This document shows positions 40,224 to 52,021 of a DNA stretch of 64,000 bases, in pieces (the first letter of the stretch is position 1; each line of letters starts with the position of its first letter). The translations under genes and the position numbers were made by a program. A model generated the notes under the pieces. That model ran no database searches. It was not told the origin of the DNA and worked only from the letters and a program-made list of their open reading frames with translations. The DNA is from Holothuria scabra (taxonomy: Eukaryota > Echinodermata > Holothuroidea > Aspidochirotida > Holothuriidae): NCBI GenBank assembly GCA_037179385.1, contig CM074185.1, positions 50,967,000 to 51,030,999 on the forward strand. Direction: 5' to 3'.

Positions 40224-43200
40224 GTAAGATCACTTCAAGAGTATGTACAGCATCGTGCCTCAGACACAGTCCCTTATAAACCTTAATGCTAATATTAGAT
40301 CTGATATGAGATACCCACTGTACGAAGACTAAATAGGCCCAACTTGTGATGTGGAAGTGTAAAATATTCGCAACTAGCTTTATGGTCAAATTTGGGAGTT
40401 GCTATGGTGATGTTTTTGCCTTTTCTTTTTTTTACAATGTAAGTCAATTTTTTTTATATTTTGTTGAAAGATAAATTTACATTGAGTTACCATTCAGTAA
40501 TATTACCTGAAGGACGATTTGTAATGTTCTTACTGAAATATGTAAATTAAGTTGAGCATTTACATATCTTTTTGGATTTAGAGCTTTAACACAGAAACTA
40601 TTTTGCCAACACAATTGAAGAGGGACATTTTAGACATGTGTGATGCTAAACATGAACGGAATATTTCAATTCCTTTTTCATTATTGTACAATAAAGTTGA
40701 TGTGATTTATTTACCTCAAAAGGAAAGTTCAGAACATAAAATTATAATTTGAGCCAAGGGCTGCATTTATATGTTTCACGTTCATGAAAAATATTTTCAC
40801 ATTATCATGAATCACATAGTCTATGTCGGTCACATTAAGTACAGTTGGATATCATTTTCCTCATTGAGTTTAATAACCTAAAAGAGTAAAATTTAAAAAG
40901 TACAAAATTGTTAAATGAAGGATGCAATTTCATTTCATGTTACTAAACAACCTCTCGAATAATCGAAATAACTTGTCACTGAGACAGTTAATTCGTGCAA
41001 ATAATTTTTCTAGCCCCGTACCATTGAGGTTGATTCGAAAAAAAAAAAACACTATTATAGTTTCAAACTTTCAATAGCCTATATAAGTAAAAACGAATCT
41101 AACGTTTCAGTGATTCAAATTTCCAGATTTCATCCCTCATGGCAAAAAAGTAAGTATGAGCAAAGTAACATTTAGAGAAAAATACAGTAAAAATATGGAA
41201 ATATGAAAAGCGAATTATCACAAACAGTTGTGTGTGGACAAGTATAATGTAGGTATGAAACAGAGGCGTTCTTGTCCTTGCTGCCTTGTACCCACCAATA
41301 CCAATAACAACATGCATCACGCTCAAAAACAAAGCGGTGTCCACCCAGAGTCAATTGGTATTTTTTTTTCTCTTTAAATGTGAAATTTGCTAGGACTCAC
41401 CGCTTGATTTACCTTAAGTAATAAAAATTTTGAAATCCTTAAGTATATTGAAATCCTCAAGTGAAGAAAGAAAATTGGGAGGTTTAGCCGTTGCTCCAAA
41501 AAAGTGTGGAACGACAGATCTTACTGCTAAAAATAGATCAAAATCGTTGAAGATTTATGGAATAAAAATTAAAGAGATACATAAAGATTACAGAAAAGTC
41601 CTATCAATACGTTTCCAGAAGTTTTCCGTATACTTCATTTAATCTTCTCTTGTTTTTTTGTTTTTGTAAATCTACCGTCATTTTTGAACACACAAACAAA
41701 TAGCATGGTGAAGGAACGATACAGAAATTGGCGGTCATCAGACTTATTCCAACGTTACTGTGGTCTTTGCACAACAATACGAAACAACAAAAACAGAAAG
41801 CAAACACCAGTACCAAAACATCTGATATTAAACAGAGTGCAAACTCCCCAAGATATTTTTGAATTTTAAAAAGGAGTGAAAGGGCTTAGAGTTTCTTTGA
41901 AGCTCAATTGTGGAGAACATTCTGCAACTTACTTGCTATGTAAATACTGTTAAGACATGCTAATTAGGGAATAAAGTCAATGGTGCCCATGTCTCTACAT
42001 CAGATTCGAACAGGCTATGACGTCACGCATATGGGCTGAGAGACCCGAGGCGAAGCCGAGGGTCTCTGCCTATATGCGTGACGTCATAGCCTGTTCGAAT
42101 ATGATGTAGAGACATGGGCACCATGACTTTATTCCCATTCATAAATACTTTAATTTCGAGAAGTTTAGAAGGGAAAAAGCTTTCTTTTTTACAAATTTTC
42201 CATTGATCATCAAGTATTCTCCTTAACTGACTTAAGTTTCATGAAGTGCTCGTTCAGGTGTACGTAATTACCATGACTTTGACATTGAGTAGCGTAACGA
42301 AAAGCTGTATTGCTGCAATGCAGTAGCTAGCTACACGCTACCGTACCTTCGTCGCTTGTACGTACACGTACACAGTCATGAATCATACTAGCCACTCATA
42401 CAGAAATAGGCCTAGGCCTACTTTTGTGCCGTCTATTTGACGAATAAGTTATATTTTGAAAGTCTTGAACGAGGTCATATTTGGAACGATTTATCTCTTG
42501 GATTTGGGACTATAATCGAGTTCCACTAAAATTATATACTAGCTTGAGGATCTGTGGTTTGGTTTATATTGCTCACTGTGACGTTTGAGTTTGAATTTGA
42601 CACACTAACGTCCTCCTATACGTTGCTGAAAACAGACTGAACAACTAACGTTAGGCTAACAACGTTAGACCTAGCCTTTCAAATTAGCGTTACGTTGTTT
42701 TCGAAATGAGGCTAAGTCAGTAACCCAGCTTGACCTTTTTGTGTGGAATTTTATGGAACCAGACATATTTGCCTTTACTAACGGTGGCTGTCGCAATTCC
42801 TAAAGTTTTTATTGCAGAGAGAATCTATCACAATCTTGCTGACGTTTGTCGATGCAGTAGGCAGGCTACTCGGGCCGGCTAAGGCTCTTCTTAATATTAT
42901 CACATCTGCATTTCCTTTGGTGATTCTGGTGCTAAATTTCCTTACATAGCTAATGGTGCACAGAATACTTGACCAAGCCTTATGTATGGAATATGTGAGA
43001 TGAGCTGTAAGGTTAGTGAGTAACGTTATACTCGTTAACTCATTTCAAAACTATTTTTTTTCATCGCTCCAGATAGGCTAGAGGTTTCGAGTCTAACTGA
43101 GGTAGGCCTAGGCCTAGGAAGTCATGTAGTCCTACTTATATGCTTTTCTCATCAATAGTGTACATATCAATATTTACACGATCGGGGTCTAAGCCTAGGC

Positions 43201-46200
43201 CCTATGTGGACTTTGAAACACTAACAAGACCTTCACTTGATATGCTCTGAATTAAAGGTCTAAAATCTGATTAGGACATAATTTATTCGTTTCAATGTAC
43301 ACACAACATTGCGGTCAACCAAATATATTTACATTTTAAGTTGGACAGTTATGGGGTAAATTACATTCGTAGGCCCTATGCCTTAATTGCTTAAAACGTC
43401 AGGCACCATAGTTGGGCTAGTACAGTATGTGTGCTATGTATGTGACCTAAAACTATGTATATAGTCAAGCCTATGTACATCTACCGTGTCGGCAAAGCTG
43501 TGTTTATAGTCATGTTGATCAAAAAGTTTCTCTCCATACACCCTATGTCTCTACACTGGATTAGAACATGGGTAACTGACCAATCACAAGCCAGAATTCT
43601 CAAAAAGTATTTATGAATGTGATATACAATAAATGTGCACTTATATCACATATTTTCATCATTCTCCTTTAAGCGAATTAGCTGTATTCCCAAAATGAAA
43701 ATGTTGTTTTACCAGTATTTCTTCCCTATGTGAGAAATTATATAAATTATCTAACTTTGTTTTCTTATTTGTCTTTCAATTAAGAAAATAATCTATTGCT
43801 AAAAGCTTGACAGTCTTCGGGTTTCGGAAACATTATCCAACGTTTTAGTTTAACAGTAATTTACAAAATTTTCAACTATTTGAAAATTATGGAAAAATAT
43901 GATAGACCTGATATCTTTTTCGACACACTAAAGTATTAATTTATTATATTAAAAGGTAACGGTGCATATATGTATCAACTCTTTATTTTAAAGGCAAAAG
44001 CAATCTTCCCAAACAAAAAATATGTATCAAAGGGAAATATTGCGTTTAAAATGCTCCAACATAGCACTAAAAGTAAGTAGCTCTAGTCATTTTTACATCA
44101 TTCAGTCTCAAAAGTAAACCCCAGCAAAAGCTTCATCTCCTCAAGTTATGCACAAGAAGGGTAATGGAATTGCATCTTTTGAAATGTTGAAAGTTTGGGT
44201 GAACAGATTATTCTGCTCAACAAACAGCTGAATTTCTATCTGAGGGAAACTTATATCTTGGAAAGAGAGCAACTATAGTGCCTTAGTTGTAATTATTTTT
44301 CACTCTTTGTCAATAAATATTGGTTTTTCAGGGGATGTAATTTCCTCGTAAAACAAACGCAATATTTCCCTTTAAAATAACAAGCAAGTCTCACAATTTT
44401 CTCCTTATTTCATCTACCACTACTTTCAAAATAGTTCATTACTTAAAATTTTTCTTCAAGGTAAACCAAACAGTTGCTTCAAGTATGTTTCACAACAGAG
44501 CATAACAATGTTGTCACAAGATTTTCAAGAGCCGTTCATTAAACTGGATATCCTACTAGACTAATTCAACGGTTGGGGTGACTGTATGTTCCCTTTAAAA
44601 TGGTTGATGCGGCCCCTGCTTTATACGGAGTGTCTCTAGGTATATTTGTTTTATCAGGAATTAACTAATAGATTTGTCAACTCACAAACTTCCCATTTAT
44701 TTGTATTCTTTACCTGACTGTTTTGTATGAAGAATGATTACTCTGTGCTAGATATGTTTGCTTTGCACTTAAACCGACAATTTCCTAAAGATAACAAATA
44801 CTGAATGAAAAATGACAATATTACAGGCTCACACAGTCCGAGAGCTTTGATCGAGAATGACCTCATCTCCAGGTGTTTCAGTTTGACTCAGCCCTTTCTA
44901 TAAGCTATTTAGCCGTTTTTTCGACTTATTACATGCAATACAGTCAATGCCACATTACCATACCCGGTTCTAAACTCGTTTTACGTTTTCATTTCCTGAT
45001 CTAAGAGTAACCGCTACCAGAATAGTGCGTCTAGTAGAGTAGTTTCTATTTTAAGGGGGATCCGATCCAACAAGGTCTTAGTTTGACTTAAGATGATCAG
45101 AGAGGTGTTAGTAAAACAACGTCTTAGAAATTCATGCCAATGCTGATAATTAACATTATAAGTCAAGTTTTACATCCAACAATGACGCTTAAAGTAAAAA
45201 TAAAAGTTCTTATTATTTTTACCTGTGCCCCGAATTGAATTGGTTGTGTGTATAATTTGAAAAAAAAAACATCACAAATTTTGAAAATCGATTCTTCGTT
45301 CGTCAATTAATGAGACAAATGCTAAATAAAACACGAATAAGGAAAAGTAGTAACGTTACATAAGAACAACCCACTGCGAATTTATATAACATTTTTAAGC
45401 TACCGATCAGAAAAGCTATGTTGTTCGATTTCAAAGAGATTTTAGTAAATTGTTCACATTAAAAGTAGACGGGTAAAGAAGAAACACAACCCTGCAGTTT
45501 AGTGATTTCACGGTAACGGTATGACGGTAGAAAACATAGACTTTAATCCGATTGGAAAAAATGTTGTCATCATTATTATGTACATTTGTGGAAATATTTT
45601 GAGCAATGTAAGAACAAACGGCAGTTTTATGTGGAATAAAACAACTAGTTTTTAAACGTGGGCTTACCGGCGCATATGGTTTGTGCATGCACCAGAAATT
45701 GCGGTTAATAAGAGCAGCGATCTCTATCATCTGATCATTTGCAGGGATTCAAATTTTACTCTTTTGTTAGCACTCTCATCAGTTTTTTTTTTTTTTTAAC
45801 AACTTTGGCTAATTGATTGAGAAAGTGCTACCATTTTTCATGTAGACGTTTCTAAAATTAAAAAAAAAACGAAACGAAAAGAGGGAGGGGTCAACCTTTC
45901 CCTTTAAACCCCTCCTAAGTACGAAATTTCCCCCTACAAACAGGTCAAAGGTTGACCGAAACATGGGTCTTTGAACTTGGGGCCATGTGGGCATTGGGGA
46001 ATGACCTCAGCTCAATTGACTTGTGGATTAGAACAAGGCCGTTTTGTCGGAGCAATTTTTCTTTTGACTGAAGTCTATCTTTTTCAAATGTAAGTTTTTA
46101 ATATCAAAACTTAATTAATACAGCTTGCTAGATCTGGTAAGTAAAAAAAAAAAACTTAAAAAATTTACAACACATTCGGGTAGCTCATACGACACATTTT

Positions 46201-49200
46201 TTCAGCCTCTTTTCATAACCCAACACTTTTCCCGTGATGGTGGAATATTCAGTTGTGGCACAAGACGCCAAGCATTCTTAGGCAGTACGGTGGCCAGATA
46301 AAATGGTCAGACGAACTAATGTAAAGGCGTATAAAGTACCTAAAATTTTGATCGGAAAATGGGAGTGTTAGTGTAGAAATTTTCTTACTAACATTTTGCG
46401 ACTTACTCAATTTTTTTTTTTTTTTGAAGCGAACATTTTTACTGCAAAGTAAAGCTAGAAATAACTAATGCTTATTCTGCTCAAGGTCTGAGAAATACCA
46501 TTATCGGCTGTCTGAGGGGTCGCTCCCAAAATGATGATGGCTTTTTACTTTACTTTTAAGGGCTCCCGGAGAAGATGCATCTTTTAAGATGGGAAAGCCC
46601 AACCCCATCCTTCCTTTTCTTTGAAGAAACTGTCTTTCTGTCATTGGCAATAACTGGGAGATTGTGCATAAATTGTTGACAAAACTAAGCATCAGATTGC
46701 CTAAATATGGTTTTAAATATATTAGGATGACAGGGTAAATAGTTGAGAATGGTATATCATATTTTACAATTTTATATCTGAGTGTTATCCCGAAAATCTC
46801 TTAATGGTGATTCCCCCTTGGTTACTTGATGTCTTTATTTGGTAGGGGATATTTAATCTGAAATAAAACATTTCATACATATAATAATAATAATTTCACT
46901 CTAAAACAAAAGAGGGGACGAAGTCACTCTCTAATATAGTGAAAATGTGATATCAATCAAAGAATAGGAAAAAAATCACTCACAGAAGGGTGAAAGTTCA
47001 TTCCAAGAAGTGTGAAAATCCTTTCAAAGAAAAGTAAAAATGCATTCTTTAACGAGCGAATGTAGGTATTACTCTTAAAACTTTTTGAGAGTGCCCCGTC
47101 TAGGTACTCCCTCAAGAGTCGAAATTTCGCTCATTTTGGAGCAAATTTCACTCTTCATGGAGTTATTTTCCCTCTATTGGAGTGAACGTTATCACTGTCA
47201 CACTTCTGACAAGTGAGACTAAATGCCTTTTTTTATTTTTAGTGTTTTGTTGGAACCATCTGAGAGAGTTGAATGATATAAAAATAATGCGCAATTTCCC
47301 ATTTGCTTCTTTCTTTTTTTTCAGAAAAACATTTGCTATGGTTGTGGGGTGGAGATAACTGACCGCTTTCTCCTAAAAGCTGGAGTTTCAGAAGTGTGGC
47401 ATCTTCAATGTCTTCGTTGTTCTCACTGCTACACCAGACTTCAAGCGTTCGGTACGTGCTTTCTCAGAGGCAGGGACGTTTATTGCCGTAAATGTTACTC
47501 GAGGTAAGGCGAACTTCAAATTGCTTCTAGACATTCAGATATCACTTGCATCTCACATAGCTGAATATTTACTCCAAAGATTCTTTTTAAATAGTCTGAA
47601 TACATAGTTTCAAACGTAAATTGTCCTATACGCACAGACGACTACTTTAAATGAGTAAATAGGAACGTGGGGCAGGGGGAGGGGTCAGAGTAGCAGCACT
47701 TTGTCTGAAATTCTAATAGACTTGTAATAGTTTCAGTCCAAATTTGGTATAAATACCCTACTGTAGTCTTCATCACCCGCCTTGTAAAAATAAAGCGAGT
47801 GAAATTTCACTCGTTGGAAGAGTGAAAGTTATTTAGTTCACTTCCAAGAGAGCGGCAATTCACTTCAAGAAGAGTAAAATTCACTTCAAAAGAGCATGAT
47901 TCACTCTTGATGGAGTGCCTGTAGGATTACTCTTTAAAAAAGTCCATGAGACAGCTAACAATATTTGCAAATCAGGAGGTTGTAAGAAATTGAAGTTGCA
48001 ATTTCTAATTATGGCTTGTATAGCTCATACATAAATCTGTTAATACGGTATTTCCACATTCCATATAAATTCGCAAACTTTTCATTCATTCGATTTCCCT
48101 TCTGCAACGTTTTGCTGTGTTTGAGCTTAGGTTTTGCAATTTGGTTGTGCAAACTCCTTTTAGAAACAAAAAAATTAGGTTAGAAAAAAATGACTCGGTG
48201 AAGTACTCCGCATAATTGTTATTTATGAACAACTTGATGTTTTCAGAGAAACCGGTACACTGTAGCCAGGGACGGAAATTCCGGAAGATCTACACCACCC
48301 TCAGCTTGAGTCCCTTGAAGTTTAGAAAATGTTCCACACTCTAAAAAAGTGTTTATGAATGAAACGCGTTTCTAAACACTTTGTAAACATGTTTAGATAC
48401 TAAATATGCATGTCTTATTCCCAAACATTTCGTTTTAAGCGCGTTTTATTGCTGAATACTGAATGATTACATTCTAAACATGTTTAAAATTTAAACGTGT
48501 TTACAAAGTGAGGCAAAAAGTGTCTAATTCAATCTACATAGTTGAATTTAGTGAATATAACCCGCATCCAATTCAGTTCAGTCCTCCCTATTACCTCGTG
48601 GAGGCAAATTATATAGTGAGCATTATGACTAGGCGGCACTGTAGCCTCCGGTAAGCCTTAGACGGTACTATTTAGTTTGTATATACCAGAAGGCCCCTGT
48701 TATGCATTGTAATATGTTTTGTAACAACGGGATGTAAATATATTTGTTATGGATAAGGATTTTAAATTCACCTGTTCTAACATAACACATTGCAGGGCGT
48801 GTGTGTTCATCCAATCAGCACTTTCTGTAACAAGGGGCACGACCCCACTAGTAGCCTCAATTCATACAACGTAACCTGACATTGTAGTATGATATACAAT
48901 ATTGTATGTCTTTATTATTTCCTACTTTCAGTCAGTTCGATCGAACTTGTTCCGGTTGTTGCCGAGTGATCAGCCCAAGAGACTGGGTACGTCGTGCCAG
49001 AAACCATGTTTATCATCTGGCTTGTTTTGCATGTGACCATTGCAAGAGGCAGTTATCAACAGGAGAAGAGTTTGCTATGATTGGTCATTACATTCGGTGC
49101 AGATTGCATTTTTATGATACAAGGAAGAGAAGTGACCTCACCGGCTGTGAAAGTAAGTGTCTATCAAAACAAATTTCTCACCTTTAAATGCATATAATTT

Positions 49201-50875
49201 TGAAGAAAGGGGTGTAGACATTAGAATTTATGGAAACCGACCAAGAGTAATGTAACAGACCCCGTAGACGTCCCCCATTTTCTGGACCATTCCCTCATTG
49301 AAGTGTTCTGATCTCAGTGACAAAGAGGCTCCGAAAATGTACCGATTTCGATTTAATATTAACAGTCATAATAATGTGGTGAAACTTCATATCTGTAAAG
49401 GTGAGGTCGACCGAGTACATTGCACAAACTTTATGTGAAAGCTGAACAACCCTTCAGCTACCGTGCATCCCTTTCCTTAAAACCCCTCCCCACAGCGGGC
49501 GAAAATCCTACATTGATGTTCCTGATGAATATCCACCAAATACAAGCGACTGTACTGCAGAGAAGGGATAGTGGGCAAATTGCAATGGTATCTTCTGTGT
49601 CTTCAATTTTAACATACAGTTTGTAATGGTGAAACAACTTCAAAACGAGAAGGGAAGAGGTATATGCTTTAACCCATACTTCAACGTTTCTCCCCCTTTA
49701 ATGTTCTTCTTGGAGAATTAGCATGCCATGTTGCATTAAAGGGCAACAACATTCGCCCCAAACTTATTTTGAAGCAACAGCTGAATCTCACAATTTACTT
49801 TAATTTCATTTCTCTTCATCATTTATTACTTTATTGCAATATTCTCAAGTTAAAGTAAGGAGTAACTCCTAATAAATTTCATATTTGAGGAGAAGAAATA
49901 TTGTCACATGGCTCTCAAAAGCCAATCATGAAACAGGGCAGTGAAATATACTTACTTCAAGTTTTGGATGAGTGCAATGATTTTCACTTTAAAATAACTC
50001 TTCCAATGTTAATTAAAATGTAGATTAGGACACCATGTGCCACTGTCGTAAGATCCATCCTGATACGATATATTATTAGAGAGACCGCGTGTTTGGTCTA
50101 CTGGTATGAGCATCTGCCTCTCACGCGGAATGCCTGGGTTTGATTCCCAGGTCGAGTCATACCAAAGACAGGTCGAGTCATACCAAAGACTCTAAAAATG
50201 GAACCTACTGCTATCGTGCGTGATGCTCCGCATAAGCATTGGAGTATTGGAAACTAGCCAGTGAGCCACAACTGGAAAAGGGGCGTTGCCGGCTCGACTT
50301 GAACCAATAGGTTGGAAACTAGGCCGTAAAACTCCATCTAACTAACTCATATATTATTAGAAGAGTTGAGGCCCCTAGTCTGGCAGGGCACCGAAGGGCG
50401 ATTATTTGTATTTTCAAGGGGGCCAAATGTGTACAAATGTATTAAATCTGTAAATTAAGGGCAAACTTCAAAGTCTTTAGGAGGCGAAAAAAATCACGGG
50501 GGTTTTGCTACCTGGTCCCTCCCCTTGGCCACTGGTCTGGGAGAGTGCTGGTATAAGTGTGCAACAATAAAACCAAAATTAACATGAATATATTCTTTCC
50601 CTACAGGTGATTCAGACACCGGTTCCAATGAGACTTTTACAGATGACAGCTCTTCCCCGAAACCGAAAAGAATTCGTACGACCTTTACAGAGAAACAACT
50701 CGACATACTTCACGCACATTTTAAAGTTGATGTAAACCCCGATAGCAATACTTTACAGAGAATAGCCCATTCGACCGGTCTGAGTAAGCGTGTTACCCAA
50801 GTATGGTTCCAAAATTCGAGAGCTCGCCAAAAGAAGTGCGGTGTAAGCAGTAAACACTCGGCTTTACAACGATAA
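40149..50875 (+). CDS. Lhx6/8: LIM-homeobox transcription factor, Lhx6/8 (arrowhead) class
   Basis: Nuclear DNA-binding regulator; in other bilaterians this class (Lhx6, Lhx8, Drosophila Awh) controls neuronal and tissue fates and its LIM domains bind LDB cofactors. Exons: candidate 40149-40223, then 47325-47503 (LIM1), 48932-49152 (LIM2), 50607-50875 (homeodomain, stop). All phases match, giving about 247 residues, short like arrowhead. LIM2 carries DWVRRAR...YHLACFAC and [11 protein letters not shown], a string characteristic of Lhx6/8/Awh. The homeodomain has [11 protein letters not shown], with Gln50 and Asn51 intact, but Ser52 and Gln56 where Lhx6/8 usually have Cys and His. Introns are 7.1, 1.4 and 1.5 kb and filled with miniature elements. 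Confidence 0.93.
41967..42136. repeat. 170-base near-perfect palindrome
   Basis: Left arm 41967-42032 and right arm 42072-42136 are reverse complements over 65 bases with one mismatch and one single-base indel. The 39-base centre is itself a hairpin (agagaccc ... gggtctct around ggcgaagcc). Each arm carries TGACGTCA (42018-42025, 42079-42086), the consensus cAMP-response element, itself palindromic. It lies in the 7.1-kb first intron of the LIM-homeobox gene. Confidence 0.9.
42137..43621. mobile_element. Possible 1.5-kb element bounded by CATTCATAAATACTT
   Basis: CATTCATAAATACTTT at 42137 and AAAGTATTTATGAATG ending about 43621 are inverted repeats. Just inside the right end, atgtctctacac.ggatt.gaaca echoes the palindrome arm. 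The interior has several taggcctaggcct runs (42411, 43103, 43190). No coding capacity. Could also be ordinary intron with chance inverted ends. Confidence 0.4.
44029..44374. mobile_element. TTAA-type miniature element, family E copy 2
   Basis: AAGGGAAATATTGCGTTT ... AAACGCAATATTTCCCTTTAA, 18 bases of inverted termini; interior matches 19679-20037 (gaaatgttgaaagtt.gggt, aaacagct.aa). Confidence 0.8.
44375..44598. mobile_element. Miniature element, family A
   Basis: Directly abuts the family E element. Contains tgttgtcacaagattttcaagagcc, ggttggggtgactgtatg and ends ccctttaa; matches family A copies in reverse orientation to 6103. Confidence 0.65.
45080..45330 (+). repeat. Interspersed repeat, family C copy 3, weak
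   Basis: Shares ccaatgct..taattaacat.ataagtcaa and cacaaattttgaaaat.g with the copies at 8400 and 12542. Confidence 0.45.
45331..46890. other. LIM-homeobox intron 1, unassigned part
   Basis: T- and A-homopolymers at 45784-45798, 45859-45869 and 46410-46425; no exon or repeat family recognised. Confidence 0.4.
46894..47225. mobile_element. Element with TTCACTC/GAGTGAA motif array
   Basis: Starts tttcactctaaaacaaaag and has many short copies of tcactc, gtgaaa and aagagtga in both orientations; an internal actcttaaaactttttgagagt (about 47072-47096) resembles an end pair. It lies just upstream of the LIM1 exon. Confidence 0.6.
47325..47503 (+). CDS. Lhx6/8: LIM domain 1 exon
   Basis: Acceptor is a long T-tract (tttcttttttttcag). 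Reads [18 protein letters not shown], then [12 protein letters not shown] and VYCRKCYSR. The C-x2-C...H-x2-C-x2-C-x2-C...C-x2-C zinc ligands of a LIM domain are complete. The last ligand pair is CRKC, whereas Lhx6/8 usually have a C..(D) pair. Donor CGAG|GTAAGG. Confidence 0.93.
47790..47945. mobile_element. Second TTCACTC-motif element
   Basis: agcgagtgaaatttcactcg, then repeated ttcacttc.aagagag units, ending ggattactctttaaaaaagt. Same internal motif as 46894-47225, on the other side of the LIM1 exon. Confidence 0.6.
48336..48522. mobile_element. Element with GTTTA/TAAAC motif array
   Basis: Starts CACTCTAAAAAAGTGTTTATG and ends aggcaaaaagtg. The interior repeats gtttaga, aaacatgttta, acgtgtttac in both orientations. 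Termini resemble the elements at 9916 and 13805 but the repeated motif differs. Confidence 0.6.
48932..49152 (+). CDS. Lhx6/8: LIM domain 2 exon
   Basis: The leading T completes Ser; the exon reads [18 protein letters not shown], then [19 protein letters not shown], then [18 protein letters not shown]. Zinc ligands are complete. The DWVRRAR and [11 protein letters not shown] strings place the gene in the Lhx6/8/arrowhead class rather than other LIM-HD groups. Donor GAAA|GTAAGT. Confidence 0.95.
49736..49993. mobile_element. Miniature element, family A
   Basis: ttaaagggcaacaacattcg ... gattttcactttaaa, with agaaatattgtcacatggctctcaa and gccaatcatgaaacagggcag. Confidence 0.7.
50081..50348 (+). 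repeat. Full-length tRNA-derived SINE with 13-base target duplication
   Basis: A-box-like tggtctactgg (50094-50104) and B-box-like gggtttgattccc, then the family body and a taactaac tail. The 21-base unit aggtcgagtcataccaaaga(c) is doubled. Flanked by atatattattaga at 50068-50080 and 50349-50361, a perfect 13-base direct repeat, as left by LINE-type retroposition. The tRNA-like head is not an isolated tRNA gene. It lies in the LIM2-homeodomain intron. Confidence 0.88.
50607..50875 (+). CDS. Lhx6/8: Homeodomain exon and stop
   Basis: Acceptor ttccctacag. After an acidic Ser/Thr/Asp-rich linker comes a 60-residue homeodomain (about 50663-50842) starting PKRIRTTF and ending [12 protein letters not shown]. 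Helix 3 has Gln50 and Asn51. VNPD.NTLQR and STGLSKRV correspond to NNPD.QTLQK and MTGLSRRV of Lhx6/8. Only a dozen residues ([12 protein letters not shown]) follow before TAA at 50873-50875, so the usual long C-terminal tail of vertebrate Lhx6/8 is lacking unless an internal donor (TGCG|GTGTAAG) is used. Confidence 0.94.
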
Positions 50876-52020
50876 AAAGGAAACCTTATGCATAAGACAG
50901 CTTGGAGGTTTTAATGACGCAAGGACTGACAATGTGGTTGTGTAAACGTGCAATTTCTAAATTTATGGTAACCACGTTTCAAATTTTGCTGACTTGTTTT
51001 ACATTTTCTTATTCTTGATGAGGATGCATTTAGGTTCAATCTACCAAATTTCTTGGAACTAAAAGGGATAGACGGTTGAAGTAATCGAAGTCACCAACGC
51101 ATCATCGACTTAAAAACTGAAATTGACTTGACTTGTAGTTGAATTTGTTTCGAAGTTGCTTTGTTTGGAATTAAAATTTATTAACATCGGACTCTTTTCA
51201 TTTTGAGTTATGTGTTTTTTGCTTGTATATTTGATTTCCTCGGTCTGGGGAAGTTTTGCCAGTGAATAAGATGTTCAAACGATTTCGGAGTTCAGTGTGA
51301 AATGGAAATGTGCAATATTTCTTTATGTTTTGTAGCATTACGCAAAATTTTCGTATTAGTTGTATTTGTATACTTCATATTTTTTCATTGTACTATCATG
51401 TTACAACACAATACGCAGCCTTCCCTTGTATAATATCAGTGAATTGTTATTTGAATTTCAAACAGCAGCTCCCCTATAATATTTTTACGGTATTACTACA
51501 TATAGTACACGCATGTTCAGACTGCCTTAATTACCAATTTTGGAAATATCAAGGGCAGCCTCAGACATTAAGAAAATTTCATCAGATTTTTGATCGTCAT
51601 AACGAATAAGGCAGTAACAGAGGGAGAATTTTGGAATATTCTGGTGGCCTTTCACATGGGTGTTGTCTCAATACCATCATGATTTTCCTAAATCAAGATG
51701 TCTGACTTTTTTGTTAAAAAATACTTCTGCTTTCAACAATGCATCTGGAAGTTATGTAATGTGGGCACATTGCCTCAAATTCCCTTTGTTTTTCTGTATA
51801 ATTGAACGTCTTGTTTTGTCCTTGGAATTTGCAGTGTCAAATTTATGTGCCAGGGTTACATCGATCACAGACTATCCATGATGCACCAAATCTCAAGAAA
51901 ATTGCATTAAATTAAAAATATGCTCTGGACGCCATATGCTATTGAGATGCAGTTTTCTCCTCCTGAAAGAGAGGATTTTTCAGCATATTTTGAAGTTAAG
52001 TAATTTTGTTTCCAGAATAT
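50876..52020. other. Downstream of the LIM-homeobox gene
   Basis: Probable 3' untranslated and flanking sequence, AT-rich. The frames at 51310-51609 and 51660-51881 have no motif. Confidence 0.4.
51170..51175 (+). terminator. Possible polyadenylation signal ATTAAA for the LIM-homeobox gene
   Basis: ATTAAA lies about 300 bases after the stop codon; it is the first plausible signal downstream. A position-only assignment. Confidence 0.3.
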
Positions 52021-52021
52021 G

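Noticed and set aside
50085..50165. Functional tRNA gene
   Set aside because: A and B boxes are present, but the head continues into the SINE body with a TAAC tail and target duplications; it is retroposon sequence.
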